Source of the DNA: Ipomoea triloba
Lineage: Eukaryota; Streptophyta; Magnoliopsida; Solanales; Convolvulaceae
NCBI RefSeq assembly: GCF_003576645.1
Contig: NC_044916.1
Coordinates: 16,409,587-16,473,586, forward strand
Length of the DNA: 64,000 nt
Reading direction: 5' to 3'
This document shows, one piece after another, positions 23,100 to 32,788 of the stretch; the stretch's first letter is position 1; the number at the start of each line of letters is the position of its first letter. The notes below the pieces were generated by a model. That model was not told the DNA's origin and searched no databases. It saw only the letters and a program-made list of their open reading frames with translations. The position numbers and the translations under genes were made by a program.

Positions 23100-23707
23100 T
23101 CAAGTAGATGATGTCTCGGCTTTGGTTTTGAAAGAAGATTTGGTCTGTTTACAACGTTGACATGCCTCACAAATCTTGTCTTTTCGAAATGTAACTTTGA
23201 GCAGTCCTTCCACAAGGTTCCTCTTAGTAAGCTTGTTGATAGTTTTGAAGTTCAGATGGCTAAGCTTACTGTGCCAATTCCAGCATAAGTCTTCCTTGCT
23301 CCTTGCCAGCATACATAGGGATGGTTTGGCATATCTCCAATCCACTATGTACATGGTTCCTTTCCTTGCTGCTTCCAGGACGACTTCGAGAGATTCCTCT
23401 TGTATGATTTGGCACTTGCCTTTGGTGAAGATTACTCTGTAGCCCTTGTCACAGAACTGGCTTGTGCTCAGGAGGTTGAATTTGAGCCCCTCAACGTAGG
23501 ATACCCCCTTGATCACCAATTCATTTTTATGAACTTCACCAACAGCCTTTGTACGTCCTTTCTTCTCGTTGTCTCCAAATGTCACCAGGGGACCTTCGAT
23601 AGGATGGATGTTCTCTAGCAGTGTTAAGTTTCCCGTCATATGTCTCGAACATCCACTGTCAATGAACCATATGTCCCTGGTGTCCTGCAAGCAGATCAAG
23701 CAGATTT
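23100..23707 (-). CDS. Sirevirus protease and GAG-pre-integrase part of pol, ended by a nonsense codon
   Basis: The frame opens after a TAA at 23706-23708 and includes the Copia aspartic protease motif WFIDSGCSRHMTG, then GDNEKKGRTKAVGEV and the flap region. It continues with the pre-integrase zinc domain: CWNWHSKLSHLNFKTINKL and CEACQRCKQTKSSF. It ends at a TGA (23100-23102) where the frame otherwise runs straight into integrase; the codon is probably a mutated CGA. Gag overlaps at its end in the frame that would need a -1 shift to reach pol. Confidence 0.85.
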
Positions 23708-25549
23708 AGGTACCCAAACTTTGGGTCCTGGTTGGTTAGTAAGTTTAGGCATCCATTTATACCTTGGACCCATTACTCCAGGCCTAGGTGCAATGTAGCC
23801 ATTATACGTTTGATAATCATAAGGAATGCTAGCAAAGGTTTTGGGCCTCTTTGGTGCATAAATCAACTTAGGTATAGACTTTTCGATCGGCTTATGCACC
23901 ATGCCTTTCATACGCTGTTTGGTCATGTGAAATCGCTGGAAGTGAGGTTTCTTCCAGAAATTATGATTCGATGACCAATTCTCACTAGATGGATAGAGTC
24001 TGCCTTTCTCCATCCGTGAGTTCCTAACTTTGTGGATCTCAGACCTTCCATATTTGCCTTGAAGCGCATTATATGGAATGTAGCTCCTTTTGTACTTGGA
24101 ATGGCCTTGCGAGAGATAGCAAGGTGATCTCTCGATATTGTTTACCCGGCTATTCTTCGTAGCTTTCATATACTTTCCATTGCTGGTGTATAGGGACGGT
24201 TTATGAATAGCTACTCTGGTCTTTTCTGTTGGTCCTTTATGACCTTTGTTTGGTTTGGGTTGAGATCCTCCATTATTTGAAGTTCCCAAACCATTGGTCT
24301 GTTTATCTCTCGAGAGACAGTCTTGACGGAACCCTAGACCGGTTCTATCACTAGTAGGTCTGTAATCATTTACCATTTTCTCCATAGCTTTGGAGGAATT
24401 AGTGTATGATGCTATGACCTTCCTAAGATTAAGCTCTCTGGTCTCTCGAGCTTTGCACTCTTCAGCCAGTAGAATTACTTTGGCTTCTAACTCACTTACT
24501 TTGAGAGTTAGCTCCGAATTCTCTTTCGAGACATTCTTAAGCATATCTCTTTCAGCAATTAGCTTGCTGTTTTCTTCCCGGATTTTGGCATGAGTGCTGT
24601 TAGCGATACCGAGATCCCTTTTAAGTGTTTCAAGCATCTCAAAGGGATCTTCATCGCTTCGGAACGAAGAACAACGAGAGGTAGAGGTAGAGCAGCTAGA
24701 TGTGGAAGTAGAGGTTACCTCATTGTCAATGGCCATTAGACATTGATCCTCTTCTTCCTCGGTGTATAAGCAGATGAGTCCCCTCTCATCTTCTGAGCTG
24801 CTGCTGCCTTCACTGGAGCTCGATGTCTCGGACTCCTCGATTGCTCTCTCGAGTTCCTCAGCAACAAGCGCCTTTCTGCGCAGATGTTTCCTTGAATCTC
24901 CCTTGAAGCCACTTTGTGCTGGCTTTTCTTTGGATTCCTCCTTTCTCCTGGAGTCCCTGCCTTCTTGGCCTTGATACTTACTTACCATAGGGTAAGGACA
25001 TTCAGCCTTGAAGTGCCCTGGTCTCCTGCAGTTGTAGTAGAGACCCTGATTTTCCTCCTCTATCCTTCTGGATGAATGTTTCTCATTGTTCCTTCTTGAG
25101 GAGGAAGGTGAACTTGTGTTGCTCTCCGTTGACTTCCTCATGAATTTCCTGAATTTCCTCATGAAGAGAGCAAACTGTTCATCAGATAACATATTAGTGG
25201 GATTAGGATCTGACCTTGAAGAGGTGGATGGTTGATCAGCAACCAGTGCCACATTCCGTCTGTCCACCACGTCCTCATCTCTCGGAAGCATCTCAAATTC
25301 GAAGGCTTTGAGATCTCTGAAAAGTTGGTCGGTTGTGGTGTTCTTCAAATCCCTGTGATCACGCATTGTGATCACCTTCATTTCCCACTCCTTGGTAAGG
25401 CCTCGTAAGACCTTCAGGTTTAGCTCCTTTTGTGGAATCTCCTTCTCGAGATCACTGATCTCGATTGATAGCTTCATGAACCGAGATTCCATGCTGTCGA
25501 TGCTCTCTCCTGGCTTCATCTTGAAGTCCTCGAACTTCTTCATGGCCAC
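23696..25549 (-). CDS. Sirevirus gag (N-terminally and internally deleted)
   Basis: 617 codons. The N-terminus carries the end of the UBN2-type gag domain (FEDFKMKPGESIDSMESRF, VLRGLTKEWEMKVITMRDH). A zinc knuckle lies near residue 180, but its first cysteine is tyrosine (YYNCRRPGHFKAEC), one base change from CX2CX4HX4C. Residues about 300-400 form a coiled coil (ENSELTLKVSELEAKV), as in other Sirevirus gags. The tail is basic and Gly/Pro-rich, ending WVPKSA. Upstream, 25540-25677 encodes an in-phase start segment (MDSMLSRHLLFDLSRFDDW) that goes out of frame at a junction near 25565, so the middle of the gag domain is missing. Confidence 0.85.
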   Translation of the reverse strand: MAMKKFEDFKMKPGESIDSMESRFMKLSIEISDLEKEIPQKELNLKVLRGLTKEWEMKVITMRDHRDLKNTTTDQLFRDLKAFEFEMLPRDEDVVDRRNVALVADQPSTSSRSDPNPTNMLSDEQFALFMRKFRKFMRKSTESNTSSPSSSRRNNEKHSSRRIEEENQGLYYNCRRPGHFKAECPYPMVSKYQGQEGRDSRRKEESKEKPAQSGFKGDSRKHLRRKALVAEELERAIEESETSSSSEGSSSSEDERGLICLYTEEEEDQCLMAIDNEVTSTSTSSCSTSTSRCSSFRSDEDPFEMLETLKRDLGIANSTHAKIREENSKLIAERDMLKNVSKENSELTLKVSELEAKVILLAEECKARETRELNLRKVIASYTNSSKAMEKMVNDYRPTSDRTGLGFRQDCLSRDKQTNGLGTSNNGGSQPKPNKGHKGPTEKTRVAIHKPSLYTSNGKYMKATKNSRVNNIERSPCYLSQGHSKYKRSYIPYNALQGKYGRSEIHKVRNSRMEKGRLYPSSENWSSNHNFWKKPHFQRFHMTKQRMKGMVHKPIEKSIPKLIYAPKRPKTFASIPYDYQTYNGYIAPRPGVMGPRYKWMPKLTNQPGPKVWVPKSA

Positions 25550-25677
25550 GGTGAGCTTGTTCTCCTTTCCTGTTCGTCACCTTCACCAATTAACATCAAG
25601 TATCTCAATCTATAGAGGTGCCAGTCATCGAACCTGCTAAGATCAAAAAGAAGATGTCTCGACAACATGCTATCCAT
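25540..25677 (-). pseudogene. Detached N-terminal gag segment of the Sirevirus
   Basis: A 45-codon frame from the ATG at 25675-25677 (MDSMLSRHLLFDLSRFDDW, then LRYLMLIGEGDEQ) ends out of frame just inside the main gag ORF. A deletion joins it to ENKLTVAMKKFEDFKM. In intact relatives more than 100 residues normally lie between such segments; this is from general knowledge of gag length. Confidence 0.5.
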
Positions 25678-25773
25678 TAAAAATTATCTCGTGCTTTGAA
25701 AGATTTTTAAAGGGTTTTTCAAAGAAGGATCTCTAGGCAATATAAACAAAGGTTTATATCGATCAGAGAACTT

Positions 25774-25785
25774 GCTCTGATACCA
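25774..25785 (-). other. Primer binding site, initiator methionine tRNA type
   Basis: The minus strand reads TGGTATCAGAGC two bases after the 5' LTR end, the standard primer site of plant Copia elements. Confidence 0.92.
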
Positions 25786-25787
25786 AT

Positions 25788-27572
25788 TGTTGGTCCCAAG
25801 GGGATGGGGTACAAGTCTAGAGGAGGGGGGGGGTGAATAGACTTGTATAAGATTTTGCAAATCTTTTTCGACTTCTCGTGTGTATTGGACTTAGGATGTT
25901 TAGGTCCGATACCTCACAAGATGAAGACAAAGTTTTATGCGCAGCGGAAAGGTTATCCCCTTTTAGTTAGCACGAGTTTGAGTTAGTTCGAGAGGTGCGG
26001 TTAAATGCAGTGCAGTTCGAGAGTTAGATAGCGAGAGATAAAAGCAGAAAGTAAATGCGAGAGAGATTTTTAAGTGGTTCGGCCAACCCGCCTACATCCA
26101 CTCTTCTTCCAGAAACTCCCTGGAAGGATTGCACTAAAACTTCCCTTTTTAGTACAATATCGAGCGCTTGAGCTTTGATCACGAAGCCCGCCTCAAGCCT
26201 CAGGTTTTTCGCCCCGCTTCTTGTTACTCCACTTATCGAGCACTTGAGCTTTGATCACCAAGCCCGCCTCAAGCCTCAGGATCTTCACAAGACAGCTCCC
26301 AGGTTACTCCGCCTCTCCACAGGTTTTTCTCCCCGCTTCTAGTTACTCCACCTCTCGAGCACTTGAGCTTTGATCACCAAGCCCGCCTCAAGCCTCAGGA
26401 TCTTCACTAGACAGCTGCCAGGTTACTCCGCCTCTTCTTGCTTAATCCAAAGCAAGGACCTTTGGTTGTCACAGTTGAGTGTAACAAGCTCCAATCTGAC
26501 CAAAAGCTATCGTTGAATCAACTTCGATGTAGAGCTGCTTCGGTCACCTTCTAGATGTGTAGCAGTTTAAGCTTTGTAACTCTCTCAAACACTAAGATGT
26601 GTTCTCTCGCTATTTTGAATATCAGGATGATATTCTGGATTGAGCTCAGGCACTTGAACGTTTGAAATAGACACCTCTTAAGATTTTCGAATCGAACCAA
26701 CTTCTTACGAAACTTCCCCCGTTTTAACTTGTGTCTTCACGTCCTTTTTATATGAGAGTTAAGGAATAATTCCGTTGGAGGGAAAATTATTCCGTTTGAA
26801 TTTTGTCTCCCATGCTGTGTATGGGACTTGCATCCTTTCAGCATTTTTCATGGAGTGGTGGTCTTGTAACTTGAACCTTTTGTTCGGTAGTGGATATTCC
26901 ATAATCCACTTTCTTGAGTCCATGCTCCACTTGTTCCTTTTGGTAAAAGTTACTCTTTTTAAATTCCCATTGATCCTCGTTTTAGGGAATAAGACTGACT
27001 TTGGATTAGTGCACCTTCTATCCGTTTGTTGTGGAATTCTGATGTGGCATTCACTTCTGGCACTTCCTTAATATTTTATCTCCATGATATTATTCTTCTC
27101 CAAACTTTATTCATGCTTCCTGACCGTCATTCAGCCTTTTGGAGAAATGTCAGTTTATCGAGACCAAGATTGATGTCTCGATTGTTTGATGTCTTGATCC
27201 CCATGTATCGAGAGATCTATCTCTCGAACTCTGCTTATGTCTCGAACTGGGTTGTTGTATCGAGAGGTCCTACCTCTCGAACTATGCTTATGTCTCGAGA
27301 CTTAGTTGATGTCTCGCAGACCCTTATTCCTGCAGTTGTTGTCCCGTGCCTTCTTCTGATCTATCTATAGGATTACAACACGAGACTTTCTAAGATGTTC
27401 ACACAAGTTTACCTTAAGCTTAAATATTTTCCGAGTTGAGCTCAAGTTACCCGGTTGTATTTTCGCTCTTAGTTTACTTGTCGAACTTACATTGATTCCT
27501 ATCTTTCGAGACTTAGGGGATTCTAAAGTACATTTTGGTATCATCAAAACCTAATACATTACTTTCCTAACA
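25788..27572 (-). repeat. 5' LTR of the Sirevirus
   Basis: 1785 bp, the complete LTR reference of this family in the window. It holds two to three spaced copies of GCCCGCCTCAAGCCTCAGG (26190-26400) and a block of TCTCGA-centred inverted repeats (27170-27320), for example GAGAGATCTATCTCTC. A G-run of variable length sits near the LTR end at 25823. Aligned parts of the two LTRs are almost identical, so insertion was recent. Confidence 0.9.
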
Positions 27573-27649
27573 TAAACAACTCTATCTGCAAGGCATAATC
27601 GAATAGTTCATGCCACACGATCCTTCAAATCCTCTCAATCAACCTCTCC

Positions 27650-27666
27650 AAGGTTACAAGTATCAT
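27650..27666 (-). repeat. 5' LTR remnant of the Tork-type element, left piece
   Basis: AAGGTTACAAGTATCAT matches the left LTR remnant and contains one copy of the 10-bp target duplication (CAAGTATCAT) of MULE 1. The rest of this LTR resumes at 32237 and ends at 32360. Confidence 0.6.
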
Positions 27667-28379
27667 GAGTTAATTCCACCAAAGGTCCTTTGTCTTTGGT
27701 GGCAATTCAAATTTTAGTCCCAGACTATCATTTTTGCTATTTAACATCCTAGACTATTATTTTTTGGACACTTTTAGTCCTTCTAATGACTTTTCCTATT
27801 TTTACTAAGGGTAATTTTATCTCTTCATATTTTTTTATTTAACCGGTTTTCACCAGTTTAATTAGGTTAGGTTAAGTAGACATGTTCTTCTAATTATTAG
27901 ATTCAATCCACAAATCCCTAACGTACTCAAAACATCGAATGGAGACCACAATCGAATGAAAGAAAGCTCTATTATGATGAAATTACTTTTGGAGTTTTTG
28001 CACCTAATTTGTCATATCTTCTTTCTGCCAAATCCATGAAGTTCCAAGAAGTTCCATCCAAGACTGCAAACTATTTTATGTCATTAGTTTATCAGTGTAA
28101 TATTTTCATAAAATTCTGATGATATATAAATTCAATACACTGTATTTAAGTTGTTTAAATTGTAATTAATTAGCTATTGCTTTCAGAATAAAATTATTAA
28201 AATCACATTGTACACTGCCATTGTTTCAAAATTAACCCTGTAAACAAAAACCAGAGAATCACATTGTATACATATTGTCATTGTTTCAGAATTTGCATTT
28301 TAATATAATCCTACCCAAAATCAAATCAAAACAAAATCCATATACACCAACTATTAAATGTTATTGGACTTCAAGACTT

Positions 28380-31300
28380 TCTACTTGATCTTTTGCTCGA
28401 TCGATGTTGAGGATAAGTATGTTCTGCTTCACGTTGACTTAGAATTTCATCCGGTTGTGTCACAAACTCAATTTCTTCTGGGACTTATTGAGCTTGTTCT
28501 ACATTTGCATTTTTGCTCCTAACCCTTTTCTTTGGATTTAGCTTATAAACATAAAATTGACAAGAGAAAATCAGCTTATAAATAGTATGTCTACACACAA
28601 GTTAACAAATAGAAGGTAAAAACAACCAAGTTACCATTTGTTCCTTAGCAGCTGGGTCCTCAGGGCATCTTCTAATGTTATGGCCAGCTTTTTTGCACTT
28701 AGTGCAGTGTAATTGGAATAAATTCCTCTTCAAATGTCTCCCGTCCTTAGATGCACCCCTCCTTCTGTTTACTTGTGTCATCCATTGCTCCTCTCTTTCT
28801 TAATTTCTTAGGTCTTCCCGCTTTTTTAGTATACAATGGAGGTAGAGGTGGTTCTTTGTCTGACTGAGGCCAATTTTTAGGTCCAGACATGGGTTTTATG
28901 CTACCATTATATGCTTTGAGATATTGTTCAATATTGTAACAAGGCTTCACAAAATCAATTACAATCATTCTCTTCATAAAGATTGCACAAATAGCATGTT
29001 TACAAGTGAACATTGACAAATCCACACTATGCTGCTCAAATTCTCCATTCCCTATTACACCCCTTATTTCAAAGAGATACTCATCACCCTGGGTACCTAT
29101 ATACTCTGCTGCTACCTTCTCATTAATAGTTATTTTTCCAACAATTTTAGGGCATATCTTTCCCTTCCACTTTTGCCCTTTGTTTCTACATTCAAATAGC
29201 CTAGCCATGACAACATTTCTCAATGATTCTAAACAATTAATCAAAGGCTCTTGTCGTGCATCTAAAATCAAAGCATTGAAGCATTCACTTATGTTATTAA
29301 CTAACATATCACACATAGGAATAGAAGAGAAGTGAGACTTGGACCATTCTGTGGGGTGTTTATCAGCTAACCAAGCAAATGCATCTACATCTAATTTCAT
29401 GATGTGTTTCATAGCTTCATTGAATGAATTTAGAGTGGTTGTCTTGGCAGCAGTCCATAATGCATCTTTGAAAGCTTTCCCAGTAAATCCAGCTACCTTC
29501 AAGTTGCCATAAAGATGTCTCACACAAAACCTATGAGTTGATGAAGGCATGACAATGTTAAATGCATGGATTAGACCCTTTTGCTTGTCTGCTATTAGAA
29601 AAACAAAATCAGAAAAATGCAATATGTTGGATAAGCAATCTGAAAATACTTTTGGGTTTACCTGAAATAAATGTTAAGTCACCATCATGTACACCAACCA
29701 TTGCCAAGTCTCTCTTTACCAACTCTAAAAACCATGTCCATGAGTATTTTGTTTCACCTCCCACAATTGCATATGCAATTGGGTATCATCATTGGGATCA
29801 ACTCCAAATCTCCAATAGCAGTTAAAAGGTGTCCCACATGTAGCCACTTCAAATGGCATCCATCAACACCAACTAGAGGCCTACAATATTTAAAACCTTC
29901 CCTACATGCTTCCCAACACATGTACATCCTCATAAACCTCATTTTTCCAGTTTATGCATCAATGTCACTCAATTTTACAATACATGTACTTAGTGGATTG
30001 GTTCTTTGGATCTCATTGCAATACGCCCACAGTTTCTTGAAATTCTCTTCAGCTTCTCTTTCAAGTTGTCCCCTTGCTTTTTTTCATTTCCCTCTATGCT
30101 TTCTTCTGTGAAATGGTTAACCTATCTGTGCCTTCACTGTGTCCCTACATTCAAATGTTTTTCATTCAGAATTATTCCCAATTTGATGCCTCCATCTTTT
30201 TTGTAACTGTAGTAGAATTCACCATAGAATTGTCATATACCCAAGTGCAACCATCATGAATCTCTGTGAAAGTAGTGATCGTCCATGCCATAGAATGTGT
30301 GACTTTCCTCAAAGTTACTGTCCAAGGACACCCATCATGCTTACACTTTGCTACCATCCTTATTTTATCATTCTTTTCATATTTGATTTCCTTCCCATTC
30401 AAAATGGCATAAGACATAACTGCTTCTTTAAATTCTTCCTTAGATGCAAAAGTTAAACCGATTGAGAAATGAGGTTCTTTCATATCAACAACGACCCTAA
30501 ATTGTGGGAACTTGTGACTATTTGATTGGTCTATTTCTTCACCAAACTCATTTAATTTTGGACGACAATCATCATCAGAGTAGTTTAAATCTACATCCAC
30601 TACCACCAAATTTGTCCCTAAATCAGTATCTATTTGTTCACCAACACCAGCATACTCTACCGTTGGGTCTACATTATTGTTAAAGTCATTATCATCAACC
30701 TTTTCTTATGCAATCTCAAATTCACTATCATAGAATTCATCTAGGTCCTCATCAGATTCTTCAACTTCATGATTTTCACTCTCACCGTGAGTCTCTACTA
30801 ATGTAGAATTTTCTATCATCAATTCATTAACAACAAAAACCTCTATTTGTTTTACAACATCACTTTCATTTAATGCATTCCAGGCATCTTTATCAGTTAG
30901 TAGTTCTATTATACCTTCAGTTGTGTTTGAAAACAACTTCACACATCTCCAATGAGGTATATCCTAACTCTACAACTTTATCCGTTAGTGTCATTATACC
31001 CCAAAAATCAATTTTCATATTGTAGAAGTACTTAATCGTTCCTTCAACATATCTAACAGGTGTTTCATACAGTTTTAATATTCCACCATGCCTTAACTTC
31101 AAAGTGAATCCATCATTATCTGTTTACATGTAATCACAATTAAAATATATTACATTAAAATATAACCAAGGGACTACATAATAATATATTCAACATTTAA
31201 ATAAATACAATATTTGAAACTAGGAACCACATTCTTTCTCAAAACAAAAAAAACAAAAAAACAAAAAAAAAACAAAAAAAAAAACAAAAAACAAAACTAG

Positions 31301-31773
31301 GAACCACATTTACTGGAGTCTAGAGTCACTATTTTGCGTTACTAGAGTCTAGAGTCACTATTCTGCTTTTGCTTTCAACAGGGGGCCACACTAACCAACA
31401 AAGCAAATTTAAAATACAATCACACACATACAGACATACACACAAACACACTTTGTATAAAATAACTTTGCATTTTATGGTGTTTACTGTCCCCATTACA
31501 GTATATTTTTTTTTATCAAATCCCCATTGCAATATGCTTATGAAACACTAATTTTATAGTATGTCCCACTGCAATATGTTTATATATAAATTAACTTTGC
31601 AATTCCAATATGTTTCCAACATTGCAGACACAGACAAACATAGAAAAAGAAGTCCTTCACCATAGACACTAAGACGCACACCGCAGAATAATAACATACT
31701 ATAGAAACCTCCATCCACCATAGAATTTGTACATACCAATATTGAACTCTCCACCATGTCCTTCGCTATCCAT
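28380..31773 (-). pseudogene. MULE 1 transposase (MURA-type), broken
   Basis: Order on the minus strand: start exon 31737-31773 (MDSEGHGGEFNI, donor GTATGT); an exon from 31119 with the PB1-like N-terminal domain (LRHGGILKLYETPVRYVEG); acidic linker; MuDR DNA-binding region 30172-30609 (FSIGLTFASKEEFKEAVMSY, CKHDGCPWTV); MULE catalytic core with D in VGVDGCHLKW (29754-29942), D in ADKQKGLIHAF and E in VNNISECFNALIL (28747-29622); SWIM remnant TCKHAICAIF lacking its first Cys pair; CCHC knuckle CTKCKKAGHNIRRC near 28700. Frameshifts near 30940 and around 29640-30170 and a stop near 30706 break the frame. Not functional as it stands. Confidence 0.85.
31225..31300. repeat. A-rich (A)nC simple sequence
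   Basis: Runs of A broken by single C residues, in a MULE 1 intron. Confidence 0.7.
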
Positions 31774-32360
31774 CAGTTTCGTCCAACGAGAGATTTGGGG
31801 CGACAAATAATTCCTTTTATCGATTGCGAACTGCTTTAGAGATTTAGAGATTTGGAACTACAGATTTAGGGCGACAAATTTCCCCTTTGCTCTCCTCTAT
31901 AGTAGAGTTGTACGGTCTCGTTCTTCGCCGGGTGAAGGAGGATGATGAAGCCTTGAACTGAAGCAGATGAAGTTGCATACGCTGGGGATTTGTGGATTGG
32001 ATCTAATAATTAGAAGAACCGATCTGCTTCACCTAACCTAATTAAACTGGTGAAAACCGATAAAATAAAAAAAATATGAAGAGACATAATTGCCCTTACT
32101 AAAAATAGGAAAATCATGAAAAAAATTAAAAGTGTCCAAAAAATAATAGTCTGAGATGTTAAATGGCAAAAACGATAGCCTGAGACTAAAATTGAAATTG
32201 CCAGCAAAGACAAGGGACCTTTGGAGGAATTAACTCCAAGTATCATATTCATATGTAACCCTAAACATGTACAAGTACAAAAAAGTGAAAAACACCTCTG
32301 TACTATGGGTCTGAGTCAATTCGTTCTACTCATATTATTTTATGTGAGACATACTCAACA

Positions 32361-32788
32361 TCTTCTAAAATAATTAAAACGCAGCAATAATGAATTTGAA
32401 AAAAAAAAAAGAAGAAGACTTTTGATTGTAAGATTAAATGTAAAAATGCACCATTTTAAATAATTAAAGGAATTAATGGTGTATTTGTGACATGAAAACT
32501 CACACCCAAAAAAGACTTTTTTACCCTCTCCGCCGTCGAAACTTCTGTGAACAAGAAGCCCAAATAGCAAAATCAAAATCAAAATCAAAATATAGGACCC
32601 AATCGAAAATCATCAGACAATCCTACATAGATGGCTGAATTTTCTTAAATGTACTGTATAGATAGATAGATAGATATACCCACGTATATGTATAATAACA
32701 CGTAAGAGAGCTTGGTTGCGGTGGTGTGGTTGATTGATCACTCGTATCGATTCATTTGCTCGGCGGAGGTTAGAAATTCCGGTGAAGA
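32361..32788 (+). promoter_or_regulatory. Upstream region and 5' UTR of the MO25-like gene
   Basis: This 428-bp segment separates the Tork LTR edge from the MO25 start codon. It contains a GATA tetranucleotide run (about 32660-32676) followed by TATACCCACGTATATGTATAAT, with a CACGTA G-box-like core near 32681 and TATA-like sequences. Which of these acts as the promoter cannot be told from sequence. The Tork LTR and MULE end lie immediately upstream. Confidence 0.4.

Larger units (their letters stand above)
15412..27572 (-). mobile_element. Nearly complete Sirevirus (Ty1/Copia, Maximus/SIRE lineage), 12.2 kb
   Basis: LTRs at 15412-16673 and 25788-27572 run TGTTGGTCCC to CCTAACA. The 5-bp duplication TAAAC flanks the element (15407-15411 and 27573-27577). 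On the minus strand: 5' LTR, initiator-Met tRNA primer site, gag, protease, integrase, RT, RNase H, two further ORFs, polypurine tract, 3' LTR. RT motifs ([31 protein letters not shown]), a long coiled-coil-rich gag and extra sequence 3' of pol fit the Sirevirus lineage. Damage: gag internal deletion, one stop between protease and integrase, and an assembly gap in the 3' LTR. Confidence 0.92.
27667..32236 (-). mobile_element. MULE 1: Mutator-like element with long terminal inverted repeats
   Basis: Terminal inverted repeats of about 265 bp begin GAGTTAATTCC(A/T)CCAAAGG at both ends (27667 inward and 32236 inward) with scattered differences. The flanks carry the 10-bp duplication CAAGTATCAT at 27657-27666 and 32237-32246. 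The interior encodes a MURA-type transposase on the minus strand (28380-31773). The element sits in the LTR of the Tork element; the other LTR shows the unoccupied site. Confidence 0.9.
11663..32360 (-). mobile_element. Decayed Tork/Tnt1-type Copia element, split by a Sirevirus and a MULE
   Basis: On the minus strand the order is gag (27573-27650 joined to about 14570-15411), integrase (13770-14563), RT (12418-13399) and RNase H (11827-12393), the Copia order. Gag continues in the same frame across the Sirevirus insertion once one TAAAC copy is removed. LTR remnants lie at 11663-11786 and at 27650-27666 plus 32237-32360; both share the CCAAGGTTACAAG edge and end ACTCAACA. Many stops and frameshifts are present and the RT active site is altered. 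No outer target duplication could be identified, so the exact ends are uncertain. Confidence 0.7.
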
